From a virus: DNA of 53,126 bases. A program made the position numbers and the translations under genes. Below the pieces are notes generated by a model. It saw nothing but the letters and a program-made list of their open reading frames with translations, made no database searches and had not been told where the DNA came from. This document shows, one piece after another, positions 1 through 8,160 of the stretch (position 1 is the first letter of the stretch; each line of letters starts with the position of its first letter). The stretch is from positions 1 to 53,126 of the IMG/VR virus record IMGVR_UViG_3300046542_000116; one strand, written 5' to 3'.

Positions 1-127
1 TGGGCATGGGAAACGGTGCCCTGCCGGTGGCCGGGCGATGAGGGGCTGAGAGTCGAGAATATCAAGCTGCCAGGTGTAGGGGATCGGGATCGCGCATATC
101 AATTCGGCATGCGCCGTCGCGGACACC
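1..127. repeat. Terminal direct repeat, copy 1 (circular overlap)
   Basis: Bases 1-127 are identical to 53000-53126. The repeat lies inside one continuous reading frame (the tail-tip gene), and joining the two copies restores that frame exactly. A length of 127 is a common assembler k-mer size, so this is most likely the overlap left on a circular assembly graph rather than a biological terminal repeat. The true genome would be 52,999 bp. Confidence 0.95.
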
Positions 128-597
128 AACTGTTTCGACAGGACATCTACAACTGGGAAACCGAACTGGCCGGCATGAACAGCGGCTACCTAAGCTTTTG
201 CGCGGTGGCCAGCGATACGCCCGGCCTGTGCCAAAGCGCTCAGCTGCTCAGCGTCACAGAAGTTGTGGGCGGCTTCCTGCTGGAATCAACCGAGCCTATC
301 GACTGGTCAGCGCCCGAGACCTACAAAGTCGGGATCAGTCGTCCGGATGGCTCTCTCTCTGGTCCCTTCCAAGCGACCAAAGTAGACGAGTACCACATGC
401 GGATCGCCGAACTGGACTTCGAGCCCGACACCAGCATGAACCTGCAGCTGCCTCAGCTCCTGGTCGGCCCGTCGAGCAAGTGGGCCTACCCGGTCCTGGT
501 CACCAGTTCCAACCCATCAAACGGAAACGTCGCGCTCAAGGGAATGCCCTATGACGCCCGCGTTTACACCTACGACAACGCAACGGCTCCGGCATAG
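1..597 (+). CDS. Tail tip / host-specificity protein (TipJ-like), C-terminal part
   Basis: This is the end of the gene that starts at 50531 and runs off the right edge. The frame is open from base 1, and the apparent GTG start at 16 is internal. Joined across the circular overlap, the protein is about 1021 residues. This part carries the last ~198 residues, which look beta-rich. Its place after the NlpC/P60-like gene and before the tail fibre is that of the lambda J-type central fibre/tail-tip protein, which forms the distal hub and contacts the host surface. The function is inferred from position and family resemblance. Confidence 0.85.
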   Translation, partial: WAWETVPCRWPGDEGLRVENIKLPGVGDRDRAYQFGMRRRGHQLFRQDIYNWETELAGMNSGYLSFCAVASDTPGLCQSAQLLSVTEVVGGFLLESTEPIDWSAPETYKVGISRPDGSLSGPFQATKVDEYHMRIAELDFEPDTSMNLQLPQLLVGPSSKWAYPVLVTSSNPSNGNVALKGMPYDARVYTYDNATAPA

Positions 598-605
598 GAC
601 GGCAC

Positions 606-1064
606 ATGGCGATTGCATACCCAGAAGGGCTTCCGTACCCGCTGCGCGATGCCGGCTACGGATTAGAGCCGGTCAGCCCGCTTGTGAGCACCCAGCTGCA
701 AAGCGGCCAGTCCATCAGCCGGCGCGGATTCAAGAACACCCCGACCGATGCCTCGGTTACGTGGGAAATGGACGACAGCCAGGCGCGACTCTTCGAGAAC
801 TGGTTCGAAAACGCCCTGGTGTCGGGAAGCCTCCCGTTCGATTGCCCGCTGAAGACACCGATGGGGATCGACACCTATCTGGGCAAGTTCGACGGCATGT
901 ACCAGGGCCCGGTTTTGGTCGGGATCAGCCGCTGGAGGTTCCAGGCAAAGGTCCGGCTCTTCCGTCGCCCGATCCTGAATAAGGACTGGTACCTGGCCCC
1001 CGAGTACGTCCTGCACTCGAACGACTTGGATGTCGCCCTTAACCGGAATTGGCCTGCCGCCTAA
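606..1064 (+). CDS. Conserved phage tail-associated protein, unknown function
   Basis: A 152-residue protein beginning 8 bp after the tail-tip stop, so probably co-translated with it. It is soluble-looking, rich in aromatic residues (many Trp, Phe and Tyr), with no signal peptide or membrane segment. Genes of this size often sit between a TipJ-type protein and the fibre in Pseudomonas siphophages, so a minor tail-tip or fibre-attachment role is likely but unproven. The ATG at 606 follows a weak ribosome site, and no better start is visible. Confidence 0.7.
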   Translation: MAIAYPEGLPYPLRDAGYGLEPVSPLVSTQLQSGQSISRRGFKNTPTDASVTWEMDDSQARLFENWFENALVSGSLPFDCPLKTPMGIDTYLGKFDGMYQGPVLVGISRWRFQAKVRLFRRPILNKDWYLAPEYVLHSNDLDVALNRNWPAA

Positions 1065-1119
1065 CGCCTTTCTGCGCCTAATTTCCCGAGTATTCGGGCT
1101 GCTTTAAATGGAGATTTAC

Positions 1120-3042
1120 ATGCCTCAAAACAACACAGGAAACCCGATCGGCGAGTACGGCTCGGACGACCCAAAGGACCTGGTCGATAACACTGAGAAC
1201 TTCGATTTCGCTATGAATAGCGACGAGGACACCTGGGAGACCCGGTTAGGGAAGCTCAACAAAACCTGGAATGGCCTGCAGCAGCAAGTCACCGACTACC
1301 TGATTGCTCAGGGCTACGAGTCTGTTTATCTGACTTACGGGGTCGGCGTGATCGTGCAGCGCCAGACGCAGCTCGTCCAGCGCAGCGGCGAACTGTACCG
1401 GGTCATGAGCGCCTCAGACATCCCGCTCACGCTCACCGGCACCTGGGCGACTGACGCGCCGAAGCTCCAGGCCGTTGGCGATGCCGCGTTGCGCGTGCTT
1501 CTTGCGTCGACCGCTGGCTCTGGTCGTGTTGGCCATAGCCCGACATCTACCTACGACCCCGGCACAGTCGGCGCCGAGCTGCTGCGCATAAATAGCAACA
1601 TGGGCGTTCCAATCCAAGGCAATCTCTCGGCGTTGTTTGCTCAAGGCATTCTGCCGTGCACGACTCTTTGGTGTGCTGACTCAAATGGTGCAGGGGCGGG
1701 CCAGCCAAACGGTTACGACGGCGGATACCTTGGGCGCCTGATCCGATCGCTGATGAATACCTTCGATGAAGGGTTCGGATCGACGGATCGTGGCTACATG
1801 TATGAATCCGTAATGGATCCGTACCTGATGCTCAATAGCGAGCCTGGCTGGGGCATAGACGGCCCTGTCGAGTGGCTGCCGAACGGTGTGGCTGGCGGCG
1901 TAACCGGAACACTGCTCAAGGTTCCTGTGGGCTCGGCCATCACCAGAACCGGCCAAGAGGTGGCGCAGTGCAAGCTGTTCTATAAATACGCTGCGGCAGG
2001 CACCGTGCGGATCACTGTGAATGGAGTGATCGCGTCCGATCACGTCCTTACATCTGCTGGTCGCTCATCTGACATCGGCTTGGCGCCGGGCGGCGCATAC
2101 ATCAAGCCGACTGACACCATCCGGATTGAGCCTATTTCTGGCGAACTTCTATTCCAGGGCTTCCGCGTCCTGCGCAAGAGTGGCAGCCGTGGGCCGATCA
2201 CCTTTGTCGCGCCGCAGGGAAGTCAGGGCTGGGATGACTTCTTCGATGATGAGCGATGCGTCCCCCTGACCAACTGGGTCAAGGATGATAACGCAAACGG
2301 CTACGTCCTGCTGGGTATGCCTCTTGGCACAAATAACATCGTCACCACCGTGGGCAAACAGAAGTCACCGACTGCCTACGTAACGTCGATGGATGCGTGC
2401 ATTCAGAAGTATCGCGGCAAGCTGTCCGGCAATAACGTAGCCGTCATGATTTGGGTTCCTCCGCGCCCGAATCAGGCGACTTACGCGCCATACGAGGATT
2501 ACGTTTCCGCTATCGTTGAGTACGCCCGAACTCGCGACTACATCATCCTTGTGCGCATGGATCTGTCGGGGATCTATGGCGCCAAGTTCATGACTACCAA
2601 CGTGTCAGACCCTGCGCCAGATCTGCACTACAGCGATTATGGGCACGCGGCGATCGCGAGCGTATTTGCCGCGACTCTCGGCATCACGATGCAGACGCGC
2701 TACCCGACGTTTCCCGCGCCGGCCTCTTCGGTTCCGAAGCTGGCGGCAACCGCCAAGAACACATGGACCACGTCCACGGCGGGTTCATACCTTGGCGATG
2801 ATGGTTTCGTCGACATGGTTGGGTATTTCGCCCGAAACGGCTCGACCAACTACATCTTCGGCAACGTGGCCGCTGCACTCATCCCGGCAGACGACGTGCT
2901 GACATTCATGGTCGACGACCAGGGCGTGTCACACACGGTCGTCATTCGTCCGGTCACCGGTCAGCTCGAACTGGCAAACCAGACCGTAACCGGGATCACC
3001 AATCTATTCACGACCGGCGCATGCCGATACAAGCTGGCGTAA
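1120..3042 (+). CDS. Tail fibre / receptor-binding protein with SGNH-hydrolase domain
   Basis: A 640-residue protein. The ATG at 1120 is preferred to 1108 because a GGAG ribosome site sits about 7 bases upstream of it. The N-terminal ~60 residues resemble a fibre attachment region. The central and C-terminal part carries the SGNH esterase signature: block I WCADSN with Ser188, GTNN with Asn405, and DYGH with Asp506/His509. Such fibres usually deacetylate or de-esterify surface polysaccharide. A further domain (~540-640) follows the catalytic part. The gene lies last in the tail operon, just before a strong terminator and the endolysin. The fibre role comes from position; catalysis is inferred from motifs. 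Confidence 0.75.
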   Translation: MPQNNTGNPIGEYGSDDPKDLVDNTENFDFAMNSDEDTWETRLGKLNKTWNGLQQQVTDYLIAQGYESVYLTYGVGVIVQRQTQLVQRSGELYRVMSASDIPLTLTGTWATDAPKLQAVGDAALRVLLASTAGSGRVGHSPTSTYDPGTVGAELLRINSNMGVPIQGNLSALFAQGILPCTTLWCADSNGAGAGQPNGYDGGYLGRLIRSLMNTFDEGFGSTDRGYMYESVMDPYLMLNSEPGWGIDGPVEWLPNGVAGGVTGTLLKVPVGSAITRTGQEVAQCKLFYKYAAAGTVRITVNGVIASDHVLTSAGRSSDIGLAPGGAYIKPTDTIRIEPISGELLFQGFRVLRKSGSRGPITFVAPQGSQGWDDFFDDERCVPLTNWVKDDNANGYVLLGMPLGTNNIVTTVGKQKSPTAYVTSMDACIQKYRGKLSGNNVAVMIWVPPRPNQATYAPYEDYVSAIVEYARTRDYIILVRMDLSGIYGAKFMTTNVSDPAPDLHYSDYGHAAIASVFAATLGITMQTRYPTFPAPASSVPKLAATAKNTWTTSTAGSYLGDDGFVDMVGYFARNGSTNYIFGNVAAALIPADDVLTFMVDDQGVSHTVVIRPVTGQLELANQTVTGITNLFTTGACRYKLA

Positions 3043-3064
3043 GTCCCGCGCCGCAAAGCAAGAC

Positions 3065-3094
3065 CCCCGCCTCTCGAAAGGGCGGGGTTTTTTT
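3065..3094 (+). terminator. Rho-independent terminator after tail fibre gene
   Basis: A 7-bp GC stem (CCCCGCC/GGCGGGG, 3065-3071 with 3081-3087) with a 9-base loop is followed by seven T. It ends the tail operon. The endolysin starts 18 bp after it, so either read-through or its own promoter must express the endolysin. Confidence 0.9.
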
Positions 3095-3111
3095 ATTGAC
3101 TGGAGAAACGT

Positions 3112-3663
3112 ATGCCGATCACTCAGCAGCAGCTGCTGCAGATCCTTCCGAACGCCGGCAAGCAGGCTGGCGTGTTTGCCTCGGCGCTCACGTTGGCCAT
3201 GGAAAAATACCAGATCAACACTCGGCTGCGCATTGCCGCCTTCGTCGCCCAGGTTGGTCATGAATCCGGCCAGTTCCGCTACGTGCGCGAGTTGGGCGGC
3301 GACCAGTACCTGAGCAAGTACGACACCGGGTCGCTGGCTGCGCGCCTGGGTAACACGCCCGAGGCGGACGGTGACGGCCAGAAGTACCGCGGGCGCGGCC
3401 TGATCCAGATTACCGGACGCGATAACTACCTGGCATGCAGCAAGGCGCTGTTCGGTGATGATCGTCTGCTGCGCACGCCTGAACTGTTAGAGCAGGCCGA
3501 GTGGGCTTGCAAGTCGGCGGCCTGGTTCTGGAACTCTCGCAACCTGAATGCATTGGCTGACGCAAAGGATTTCAACGGCATCACTCGGCGCATTAATGGC
3601 GGATTGAATGGCCTGGCCGAGCGTTTGGCGTTCTACGAGACGGCGCTTCGAGTGCTGGCCTGA
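3112..3663 (+). CDS. Endolysin, GH19 chitinase/lysozyme family
   Basis: A 183-residue protein resembling phage GH19 endolysins, which cut the glycan strand of peptidoglycan. The first catalytic Glu is seen as HESGQF (Glu51) with a second acidic residue at Glu60. The conserved block YRGRGLIQITGRDNY lies near residues 92-106. There is no signal peptide or transmembrane anchor, so it should need a holin, and holin candidates are at 32918-33543, in another part of the late region. The start is the ATG at 3112, after GGAGAAACGT. It sits between the tail operon terminator and an opposing acyltransferase gene. Confidence 0.93.
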   Translation: MPITQQQLLQILPNAGKQAGVFASALTLAMEKYQINTRLRIAAFVAQVGHESGQFRYVRELGGDQYLSKYDTGSLAARLGNTPEADGDGQKYRGRGLIQITGRDNYLACSKALFGDDRLLRTPELLEQAEWACKSAAWFWNSRNLNALADAKDFNGITRRINGGLNGLAERLAFYETALRVLA

Positions 3664-3711
3664 CAGGATCTATATAAAGGAAGGGATTCGCCGGCAGAAC
3701 GCCGTAGATGT

Positions 3712-3731
3712 GGGGCGCCAGAAGGCGCCCC
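3712..3731. terminator. Perfect hairpin between convergent genes
   Basis: GGGGCGCC (3712-3719) and GGCGCCCC (3724-3731) form a perfect 8-bp stem with a 4-base loop. It lies between the convergent endolysin and acyltransferase genes. There is no T-tract on either strand, so it is at best a weak or factor-assisted bidirectional terminator. Confidence 0.5.
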
Positions 3732-3738
3732 AGGGGGA

Positions 3739-4788
3739 TCAGTTGGCGCAGAGCTTGGCGTCGGCCTTCTGCGATGCGCGATACGTGAATCGATCTTTCA
3801 GCTTCAGGATTGGCAGCTCGAACAGATGGAAGGACGCGGCTGCAATCGCAAAGGTCAGCAGCAAGCGGATGCCATCCATGACCGGGGCGCCGTAGTCGGG
3901 CATCCAGTGGTTGTACAGGGCTGCGCTTATAGCCATGTAGGTGAAGGCGTGCCAGATATACAGGCCGTAGCTGATCCGTCCGATGTAAGAGAGTGTTTTC
4001 CATTCCGGCACCGGCAGGCGGCCTGCTGCCGTCAGCCCGATGATTCCGGCGAAGAACAGGGCCAGACCAAGCATGAAGGCGCTGTCGCTTCCGTTCATGG
4101 ATGCGCCCGGCAGGAAGTACGCCAGCACCGTCACGGCCACGCCGGCGAACAGCACTGAGTAAGACAAGTTGATCAGCTTTTCTTCTGATTCGCGATAAGC
4201 CAATGCCAGCAAAGAGCCGAGGCAAAGTGTGTCGAAGTTGGAAGTGAGAGGCGCAAACGAAACATAGGAAATATTGTGCGCAATCCAGTATCGCGATATT
4301 ACGCTGACCGCAATAAGGATAATTGCCAACGCCTTTAGTTGCTGCTTGCTGACAAAGAACACAACAAGAGGCCAGAGCATATAAAATTGCTCTTCAACTG
4401 CCAGTGACCAGGTGTGACCCAGCGCCATGCCCGGTGGAAGCGCCAGATTGTTTGCGCCCAGGAAGTAGTTTTGAAGGTAGAAAATAAAGTAGGACCAGCC
4501 TTCATACTTCGCGCCAAACCACGCGCACCACAGCGCAACAACGGCAATATACAGATAGTAGAGCGGGAAGATTCGCAGGCATCGGCGGGTATAGAAGGTG
4601 ATGAAATAGCTGGCGGTGCCGCTTTCTCGGTTGTCGAGCAGGATGCCGGTGATAAGGAATCCCGACAGAACAAAGAAGAAGGGGACGCCAAGCCATCCAT
4701 AACTGAACGGCGCCCATCCAAGGTGGTAGAACATTACGCCCAGAACGGCGAACGACCGCAATACATCAAACCCGCGAATATGCTTCAT
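3739..4788 (-). CDS. Membrane acyltransferase, OafA/YrhL family (acyltransferase 3)
   Basis: A 349-residue polytopic membrane protein of about ten hydrophobic segments. It shows acyltransferase-3 features: Arg11 and His22 in the first segment (LRSFAVLGVMFYHLGW), FFVLSGFLI at 38-46, YTRRCLRIFPLYY at 66-78 and WSLAVEEQFYMLWP at 127-140. Family members transfer acetyl or other acyl groups to O-antigen or other glycans. The gene opposes the late operon, looks more AT-rich than its neighbours and lies between endolysin and early genes, the usual signs of a lysogenic-conversion gene. The likely effect is O-antigen acetylation that changes serotype or blocks superinfection. The acceptor is unknown. 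Confidence 0.88.
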   Translation of the reverse strand: MKHIRGFDVLRSFAVLGVMFYHLGWAPFSYGWLGVPFFFVLSGFLITGILLDNRESGTASYFITFYTRRCLRIFPLYYLYIAVVALWCAWFGAKYEGWSYFIFYLQNYFLGANNLALPPGMALGHTWSLAVEEQFYMLWPLVVFFVSKQQLKALAIILIAVSVISRYWIAHNISYVSFAPLTSNFDTLCLGSLLALAYRESEEKLINLSYSVLFAGVAVTVLAYFLPGASMNGSDSAFMLGLALFFAGIIGLTAAGRLPVPEWKTLSYIGRISYGLYIWHAFTYMAISAALYNHWMPDYGAPVMDGIRLLLTFAIAAASFHLFELPILKLKDRFTYRASQKADAKLCAN

Positions 4789-4873
4789 GCTTTCAATCCA
4801 TTTTTGAGGGTCGGGAATTTACTACAAATGCCCAGTCACTTCTATCAAGGTGTCGACGGCTCTGATCGGCGGG

Positions 4874-5281
4874 TTACTCGGCTCTATACTGTCCGAAAAA
4901 GCCAGAGGCCTGGCCAGCGCCTTCAGTGCTTACCGATATCCCGAATTCGTCGACAGTTGTCACCGTCTGAAGAGCGGTTTTTACGGTTTGCACAGGTCGA
5001 TGCTCAGGATTTACCGCGCCAATCACGCCGTGGTCACCGGAAATCAGTTTGATTAGATTTCCGCGCTCATCGCACTGGCATGGGATTTCTACAGTTGCTA
5101 CACCGTTTTCGTCGATTTTAGATGGGAGCGCCGTACGGGCGATGGTGTCTGCGTACACCTTTCGGACTTCAGCGATCTTTTCATCGACTTCCGCCTGGCT
5201 AATAGGGGTCGCAGAATACTGGATGTCGTTTGTTCCCAGCCTGATCACAATAATCTTCGGCTTTCGCTTTGCATTCCTCAT
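4874..5281 (-). CDS. Hypothetical protein, 135 aa
   Basis: This is not a family I recognise. It is a soluble-looking protein with a basic N-terminus (MRNAKRKPKIIV), a charged middle and a Gly/Ser-rich tail. The ATG at 5281 has a GAGG ribosome site (GAGGCGACAAAA before ATG), which supports it as a real gene. It lies upstream of the acyltransferase on the same strand with an 85-bp gap, so the two may share a transcript expressed from the prophage. Confidence 0.6.
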   Translation of the reverse strand: MRNAKRKPKIIVIRLGTNDIQYSATPISQAEVDEKIAEVRKVYADTIARTALPSKIDENGVATVEIPCQCDERGNLIKLISGDHGVIGAVNPEHRPVQTVKTALQTVTTVDEFGISVSTEGAGQASGFFGQYRAE

Positions 5282-5327
5282 TTTTGTCGCCTCAGCAGTT
5301 ATTGGTTGTCGAGCATCTTGTTCACGT

Positions 5328-5348
5328 CCGGGGGATTTAAACCCCCGG
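5328..5348. promoter_or_regulatory. Perfect 7-bp inverted repeat upstream of the 5281 gene
   Basis: CCGGGGG (5328-5334) and CCCCCGG (5342-5348) flank ATTTAAA. It lies in the 152-bp intergenic space 5282-5433, between the end of the leftward early operon and the conversion genes, in the leader of the 5281 gene. There is no T-tract directly after it in either direction. It could be a leftward stop that depends on factors, or a binding site. Confidence 0.45.
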
Positions 5349-5424
5349 TCGGTCGTTGTGTTCCGTGGCCTGTAGCGGTGTGGTAGCTGAAAAGCTGCTG
5401 AAACCGCATTTAGCCGTGACTGAT

Positions 5425-5442
5425 AGTCCCTTTCTAGTCACC
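5425..5442. promoter_or_regulatory. Degenerate copy (A) of the 18-bp operator repeat
   Basis: AGTCCCT-TTCT-AGTCACC. The left half matches the repeat consensus exactly, but the right half (AGTCACC rather than AGGGACC) does not. It overlaps the stop codon of the leftward gene ending at 5434. It lies at the far end of the leftward operon, a position where stoperator-type sites could block transcription. Confidence 0.5.
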
Positions 5443-6060
5443 CGTTTTTTTCATGGGAGATTCGGACAGCTTTCTTGCTTGATACATGGCCCTGTACGCT
5501 TCCCATGCAGGGAGGTCGCCCTGGGTTGACAGCCGAATAGTGTCCTCTCCCATCCTCCAATACGCCACGCCTTCAGCGCCGGGAAACTTAAAGGTTGCAG
5601 ACCGGTCCTTGTCGTGGTCATTCGCCCATAACACCTCAGCCTCCGGCCACTCCTTCAAAACGGAATCAATGACCTCCTGCTTGAGCGCTGCGCGGTTTGC
5701 GATTCCGGCAACCTCGGCCTCTTTGCAGGACGGCGTGCAGTACAGGCTTCGACCTTCGAAAACTGGATCATGCGGAAGGTCGTCGCCGTCCGTTGAGTCG
5801 TCGGATACTTGGCAGCCGCAATGGTTGCAAGTCTGCCACCATCCGGCGTCAATGAAGGCTTTCGCGGGCACCCATCCCTGAGCCGAGAATTCATCGGCCC
5901 AGTGAGCGCGAACACAGGATTGAACGCCTTCCCACTCGCACCCAATCTCATTTCCGCCATGGCGCCGAGCTTCTGCGCTATTGGTCGCGAACACAATCAC
6001 GCCAGATTCATCATCCTGAACTGCGTAGGCTTTAGTAGTCTTCACTTTGTCGACGGTCAT
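5434..6060 (-). CDS. Hypothetical protein with Cys-rich (zinc-ribbon-like) motif
   Basis: A 208-residue last gene of the leftward early operon. A CNHCGC cluster and a later YCTPSC pair, near the middle of the protein, could bind one zinc ion. No catalytic family is recognised. It overlaps the upstream gene by an ATGA junction, implying coupled translation. Such proteins are common, poorly characterised members of early accessory operons. Degenerate operator copy A covers its stop codon. Confidence 0.75.
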   Translation of the reverse strand: MTVDKVKTTKAYAVQDDESGVIVFATNSAEARRHGGNEIGCEWEGVQSCVRAHWADEFSAQGWVPAKAFIDAGWWQTCNHCGCQVSDDSTDGDDLPHDPVFEGRSLYCTPSCKEAEVAGIANRAALKQEVIDSVLKEWPEAEVLWANDHDKDRSATFKFPGAEGVAYWRMGEDTIRLSTQGDLPAWEAYRAMYQARKLSESPMKKTGD

Positions 6061-6584
6061 TGCGCGCCCTCCTTGTTGGTCGGCTCAATCTTGATGCCCA
6101 TGGCTATGGCTTGATTGCGCCGCACCTCTTCAGGACTTGGTCCCTTGCTCAGTTCAAGGGCAAGCGCTGCCATCTCGGCGGGGATTGCTCTGACCTTTGC
6201 CGGCTCCGCGCCGGCGGATAGCACAACCCGGGCAACCCTGGCCCGGCTGTTTGCATATCCCCGGATCTGGGTCATGTCCTTCATGAATTCGTCGCGCCCG
6301 GCCTGAAGGCTGATTGTCTCCAGCGATTGGGCGGCGTCGGCCAGCTGGGCGCGGAAGCCATCGCAAAGCGCCTTCAGCCCGTCGATCTCGATCTGGTCCC
6401 CTTGGCGCGCAAGGCGTGTCAGCTCCAGGTCGATGCCCAGCCGCTCAGCCGCCTCGGCGCTGGCGTAGCAGATCATCGTTTCGAATAGCTTGTGCTGCGA
6501 CAGCTCAACATAGCGAGCCCTGTCGCAAGTTGCGTAATCGCTCAGGCCCTTTCGGCGGTAGAGGTAGATCTGTTCGTTGCTCAT
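6057..6584 (-). CDS. Hypothetical protein, 175 aa, helical
   Basis: The start is placed at the ATG at 6584 (MSNEQIYLYRRKG), which overlaps the stop of the upstream gene by ATGA. The longer frame reaching 6686 is an out-of-frame extension into the neighbour. The protein is mostly alpha-helical, rich in Ala, Leu, Glu and Arg, and has no membrane segment. Function is unknown. It belongs to the translationally coupled leftward operon. Confidence 0.75.
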   Translation of the reverse strand: MSNEQIYLYRRKGLSDYATCDRARYVELSQHKLFETMICYASAEAAERLGIDLELTRLARQGDQIEIDGLKALCDGFRAQLADAAQSLETISLQAGRDEFMKDMTQIRGYANSRARVARVVLSAGAEPAKVRAIPAEMAALALELSKGPSPEEVRRNQAIAMGIKIEPTNKEGAQ

Positions 6585-7216
6585 GCGCTTGCTCCCGACT
6601 TTGCGGCGTCGATAACGACCTTGGCGTGCTCGCGCATCGAGGCTCTGCCTTGCTCGGGCATGTGCTCCCACGGGTAATTCATGCACGCGGCCAGCTTCTG
6701 GGCGGCGGCCTCTAAATCTAGATGCTCTTCTTGCACGGCAGCATCAATGCTGTACGCGTCCCGAAGCTCAGCCCTCAGCGAGGCGATGAGGCTCTTCTGC
6801 TGCTCGACGACTGTGTTCAGGCGGTCGACCTCGCCGGCATCGGATCGGGTGAAGAGCGGAGCCAAATCCTTTACCTCGACCGCCTCAACATCAGGCGCTT
6901 CAGGCTCGATCTTGTCGCGCCAAACAAGGCCAATCCCGGCGGCGTGCACGCGCACCTTGTAACTCCATGCTACCGGCTCACCCATGCACTGGGCCGTGGC
7001 CTGGATGATCCCGAGTAGGTGGTCCGTGCCGATTTCTTCGGTTTCGCCAAGGCACATGCTGTCACCTTCAATACGGGTGCACTGCGCGTCTTCGGTTAGT
7101 TCGCCAGAGCTGCCAATCCAGCCGCAGCGCTGACATTCCGAGGCGTAGTAGCTGCCGTCGAGCGGCTCTTTCCCGATGAAGCGTGGCACGTTTGCCATCT
7201 CTTCCTTGCTCATCAC
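6581..7216 (-). CDS. Hypothetical protein with N-terminal Cys pairs and C-terminal coiled coil
   Basis: A 211-residue protein. Cys-x2-Cys (CQRC, ~28-31) with further cysteines around 46 and 55 may form a zinc site. Residues ~128-175 (VDRLNTVVEQQKSLIASLRAEL onward) look like a coiled coil. Similar composite phage proteins carry an Ead/Ea22-like C-terminal region, but I cannot assign a function. It overlaps the next gene by four bases. Confidence 0.72.
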   Translation of the reverse strand: MMSKEEMANVPRFIGKEPLDGSYYASECQRCGWIGSSGELTEDAQCTRIEGDSMCLGETEEIGTDHLLGIIQATAQCMGEPVAWSYKVRVHAAGIGLVWRDKIEPEAPDVEAVEVKDLAPLFTRSDAGEVDRLNTVVEQQKSLIASLRAELRDAYSIDAAVQEEHLDLEAAAQKLAACMNYPWEHMPEQGRASMREHAKVVIDAAKSGASA

Positions 7217-7270
7217 TCACCCCTTCGTTTATTTGTCGCCGGACTGCCCGGCCTTCATGCTATTCGATAT

Positions 7271-7648
7271 TTACAGCGGGTCAGAGAATTCAGGGTTCTT
7301 GCCCAGCTCTTTGAAGAGGGTCAGCAGCGCATCAAGTCCGCCTTCGGCAGCCGACAGGACGGCGGATCGGTGATCGCCGCGCAGGACATAAACCTCTTCC
7401 TCGTCAATATCGAAAAGCGATGTCTCTGGCTCGTTGGAGTCAGTTGGCCGCTCAAGATACTTTGCGACCCAGCCAACGCCGCAGATGGTCGGCAGCATCT
7501 TGGCGCCGGTTGGGTGCCATTCGAGATTCACCTGACAGCAGCGAGCCAGCTCCTCATAAAGCTCTCGCTGAGCCGGAGACATGGCGACCAGTGAATTCAT
7601 CTCATCAAAGAGAGCTATGGCTGTCGACGTCGAAATATTGAGCTTCAT
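7271..7648 (-). CDS. Hypothetical protein, 125 aa
   Basis: An acidic, soluble-looking protein with no recognised motif. Its ATG (7648) overlaps the stop of the upstream HTH gene by four bases, so it is likely co-translated with it. No signal peptide or membrane segment was seen. Confidence 0.7.
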   Translation of the reverse strand: MKLNISTSTAIALFDEMNSLVAMSPAQRELYEELARCCQVNLEWHPTGAKMLPTICGVGWVAKYLERPTDSNEPETSLFDIDEEEVYVLRGDHRSAVLSAAEGGLDALLTLFKELGKNPEFSDPL

Positions 7649-7872
7649 GGTTGTTGCTCCTCATGGTCTGCCGCCAGCGCCTCAAGTGCGAACTGCACGG
7701 TGTACGGTGCCTTGCGGTAAGTTTCGTGGTCGGTGGCCGCCAGGTAGTAGCGCAGCGCCCGGTCACTCATGCCGAGGGCGGCGGCTGCCTTTCGCTGGCT
7801 GATGCCGGCCTTATCCAGCAACCCGCGCAAATACGCCGGGTCTGGGTTGTAGGTTGTTGCGTCTGGCTTCAT
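7645..7872 (-). CDS. Small helix-turn-helix protein (Cro/XRE-like)
   Basis: A 75-residue protein. The start at 7872 (MKPDATTYNPD) is preferred over the longer frame to 7920, which would read through a hairpin. Residues ~14-40 (LRGLLDKAGISQRKAAAALGMSDRALRYYL) form a classic HTH. It is similar in length and pattern to the plus-strand protein at 24865-25071, so the phage has two paralogous small HTH proteins. There is no oligomerisation or peptidase domain, so it does not look like a CI repressor. A role as a local regulator is inferred. Confidence 0.75.
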   Translation of the reverse strand: MKPDATTYNPDPAYLRGLLDKAGISQRKAAAALGMSDRALRYYLAATDHETYRKAPYTVQFALEALAADHEEQQP

Positions 7873-7898
7873 TGCGACTGACTCGCTGTGATTGGTAA

Positions 7899-7916
7899 AG
7901 CCCCGGCTAAGGGGCT
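7899..7916 (-). terminator. Short hairpin between two leftward genes
   Basis: AGCCCC (7899-7904) and GGGGCT (7911-7916) form a 6-bp stem with a 6-base loop between the gene ending at 7930 and the HTH gene starting at 7872. On the minus strand only a short TTT follows, so it is a weak attenuator at most. Confidence 0.4.
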
Positions 7917-7929
7917 CCACTGCGGGCGA

Positions 7930-8109
7930 TCATGGAAGAGAAGGCTTTGCCAGCGACCTGGCTGCTTCGAGGTGGTAGCGAACATCACGGACCTGGCCGG
8001 CAACATAGCCGCCGATAAACCCTTGGCCATCTACTTTTGCTGCCAGGTGGCAATTCAGTGCGCCCTTCAGCCACTGCATTGCTTCGTTCAGGTGGTAGGC
8101 CTTGGTCAT
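7930..8109 (-). CDS. Small protein beside the integrase, unknown (excisionase position)
   Basis: A 59-residue protein if translation starts at the ATG at 8109, which has a GGAG ribosome site. The frame also allows an upstream ATG at 8151 (73 residues). No HTH is obvious. It lies directly downstream of int on the same strand, where excisionases or other recombination-directionality factors are often found, but the sequence does not show an Xis fold. A 19-bp perfect palindrome sits just upstream. Confidence 0.6.
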   Translation of the reverse strand: MTKAYHLNEAMQWLKGALNCHLAAKVDGQGFIGGYVAGQVRDVRYHLEAARSLAKPSLP

Positions 8110-8160
8110 ACGATGATGCTCCGCTATTCGCCGCGCCGTTGTGGCTGGCATGGGCTTACT

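Noticed and set aside
1-127. Biological direct terminal repeat (DTR phage ends)
   Set aside because: The repeat lies in the middle of the tail-tip coding frame and has the length of an assembler k-mer, which fits a circular overlap better.
4874-5281. SGNH-like RLGTND motif in the 135-aa protein
   Set aside because: Only one block resembles an SGNH hydrolase. There is no Ser block before it and no DxxH after it, so it is probably chance.
5300-5400. tRNA-like T-arm on the minus strand near 5328-5348
   Set aside because: The 7-base loop between G5 and C5 looks like a T-arm, but no matching acceptor stem or anticodon arm is found and the invariant TTC of the loop is absent.
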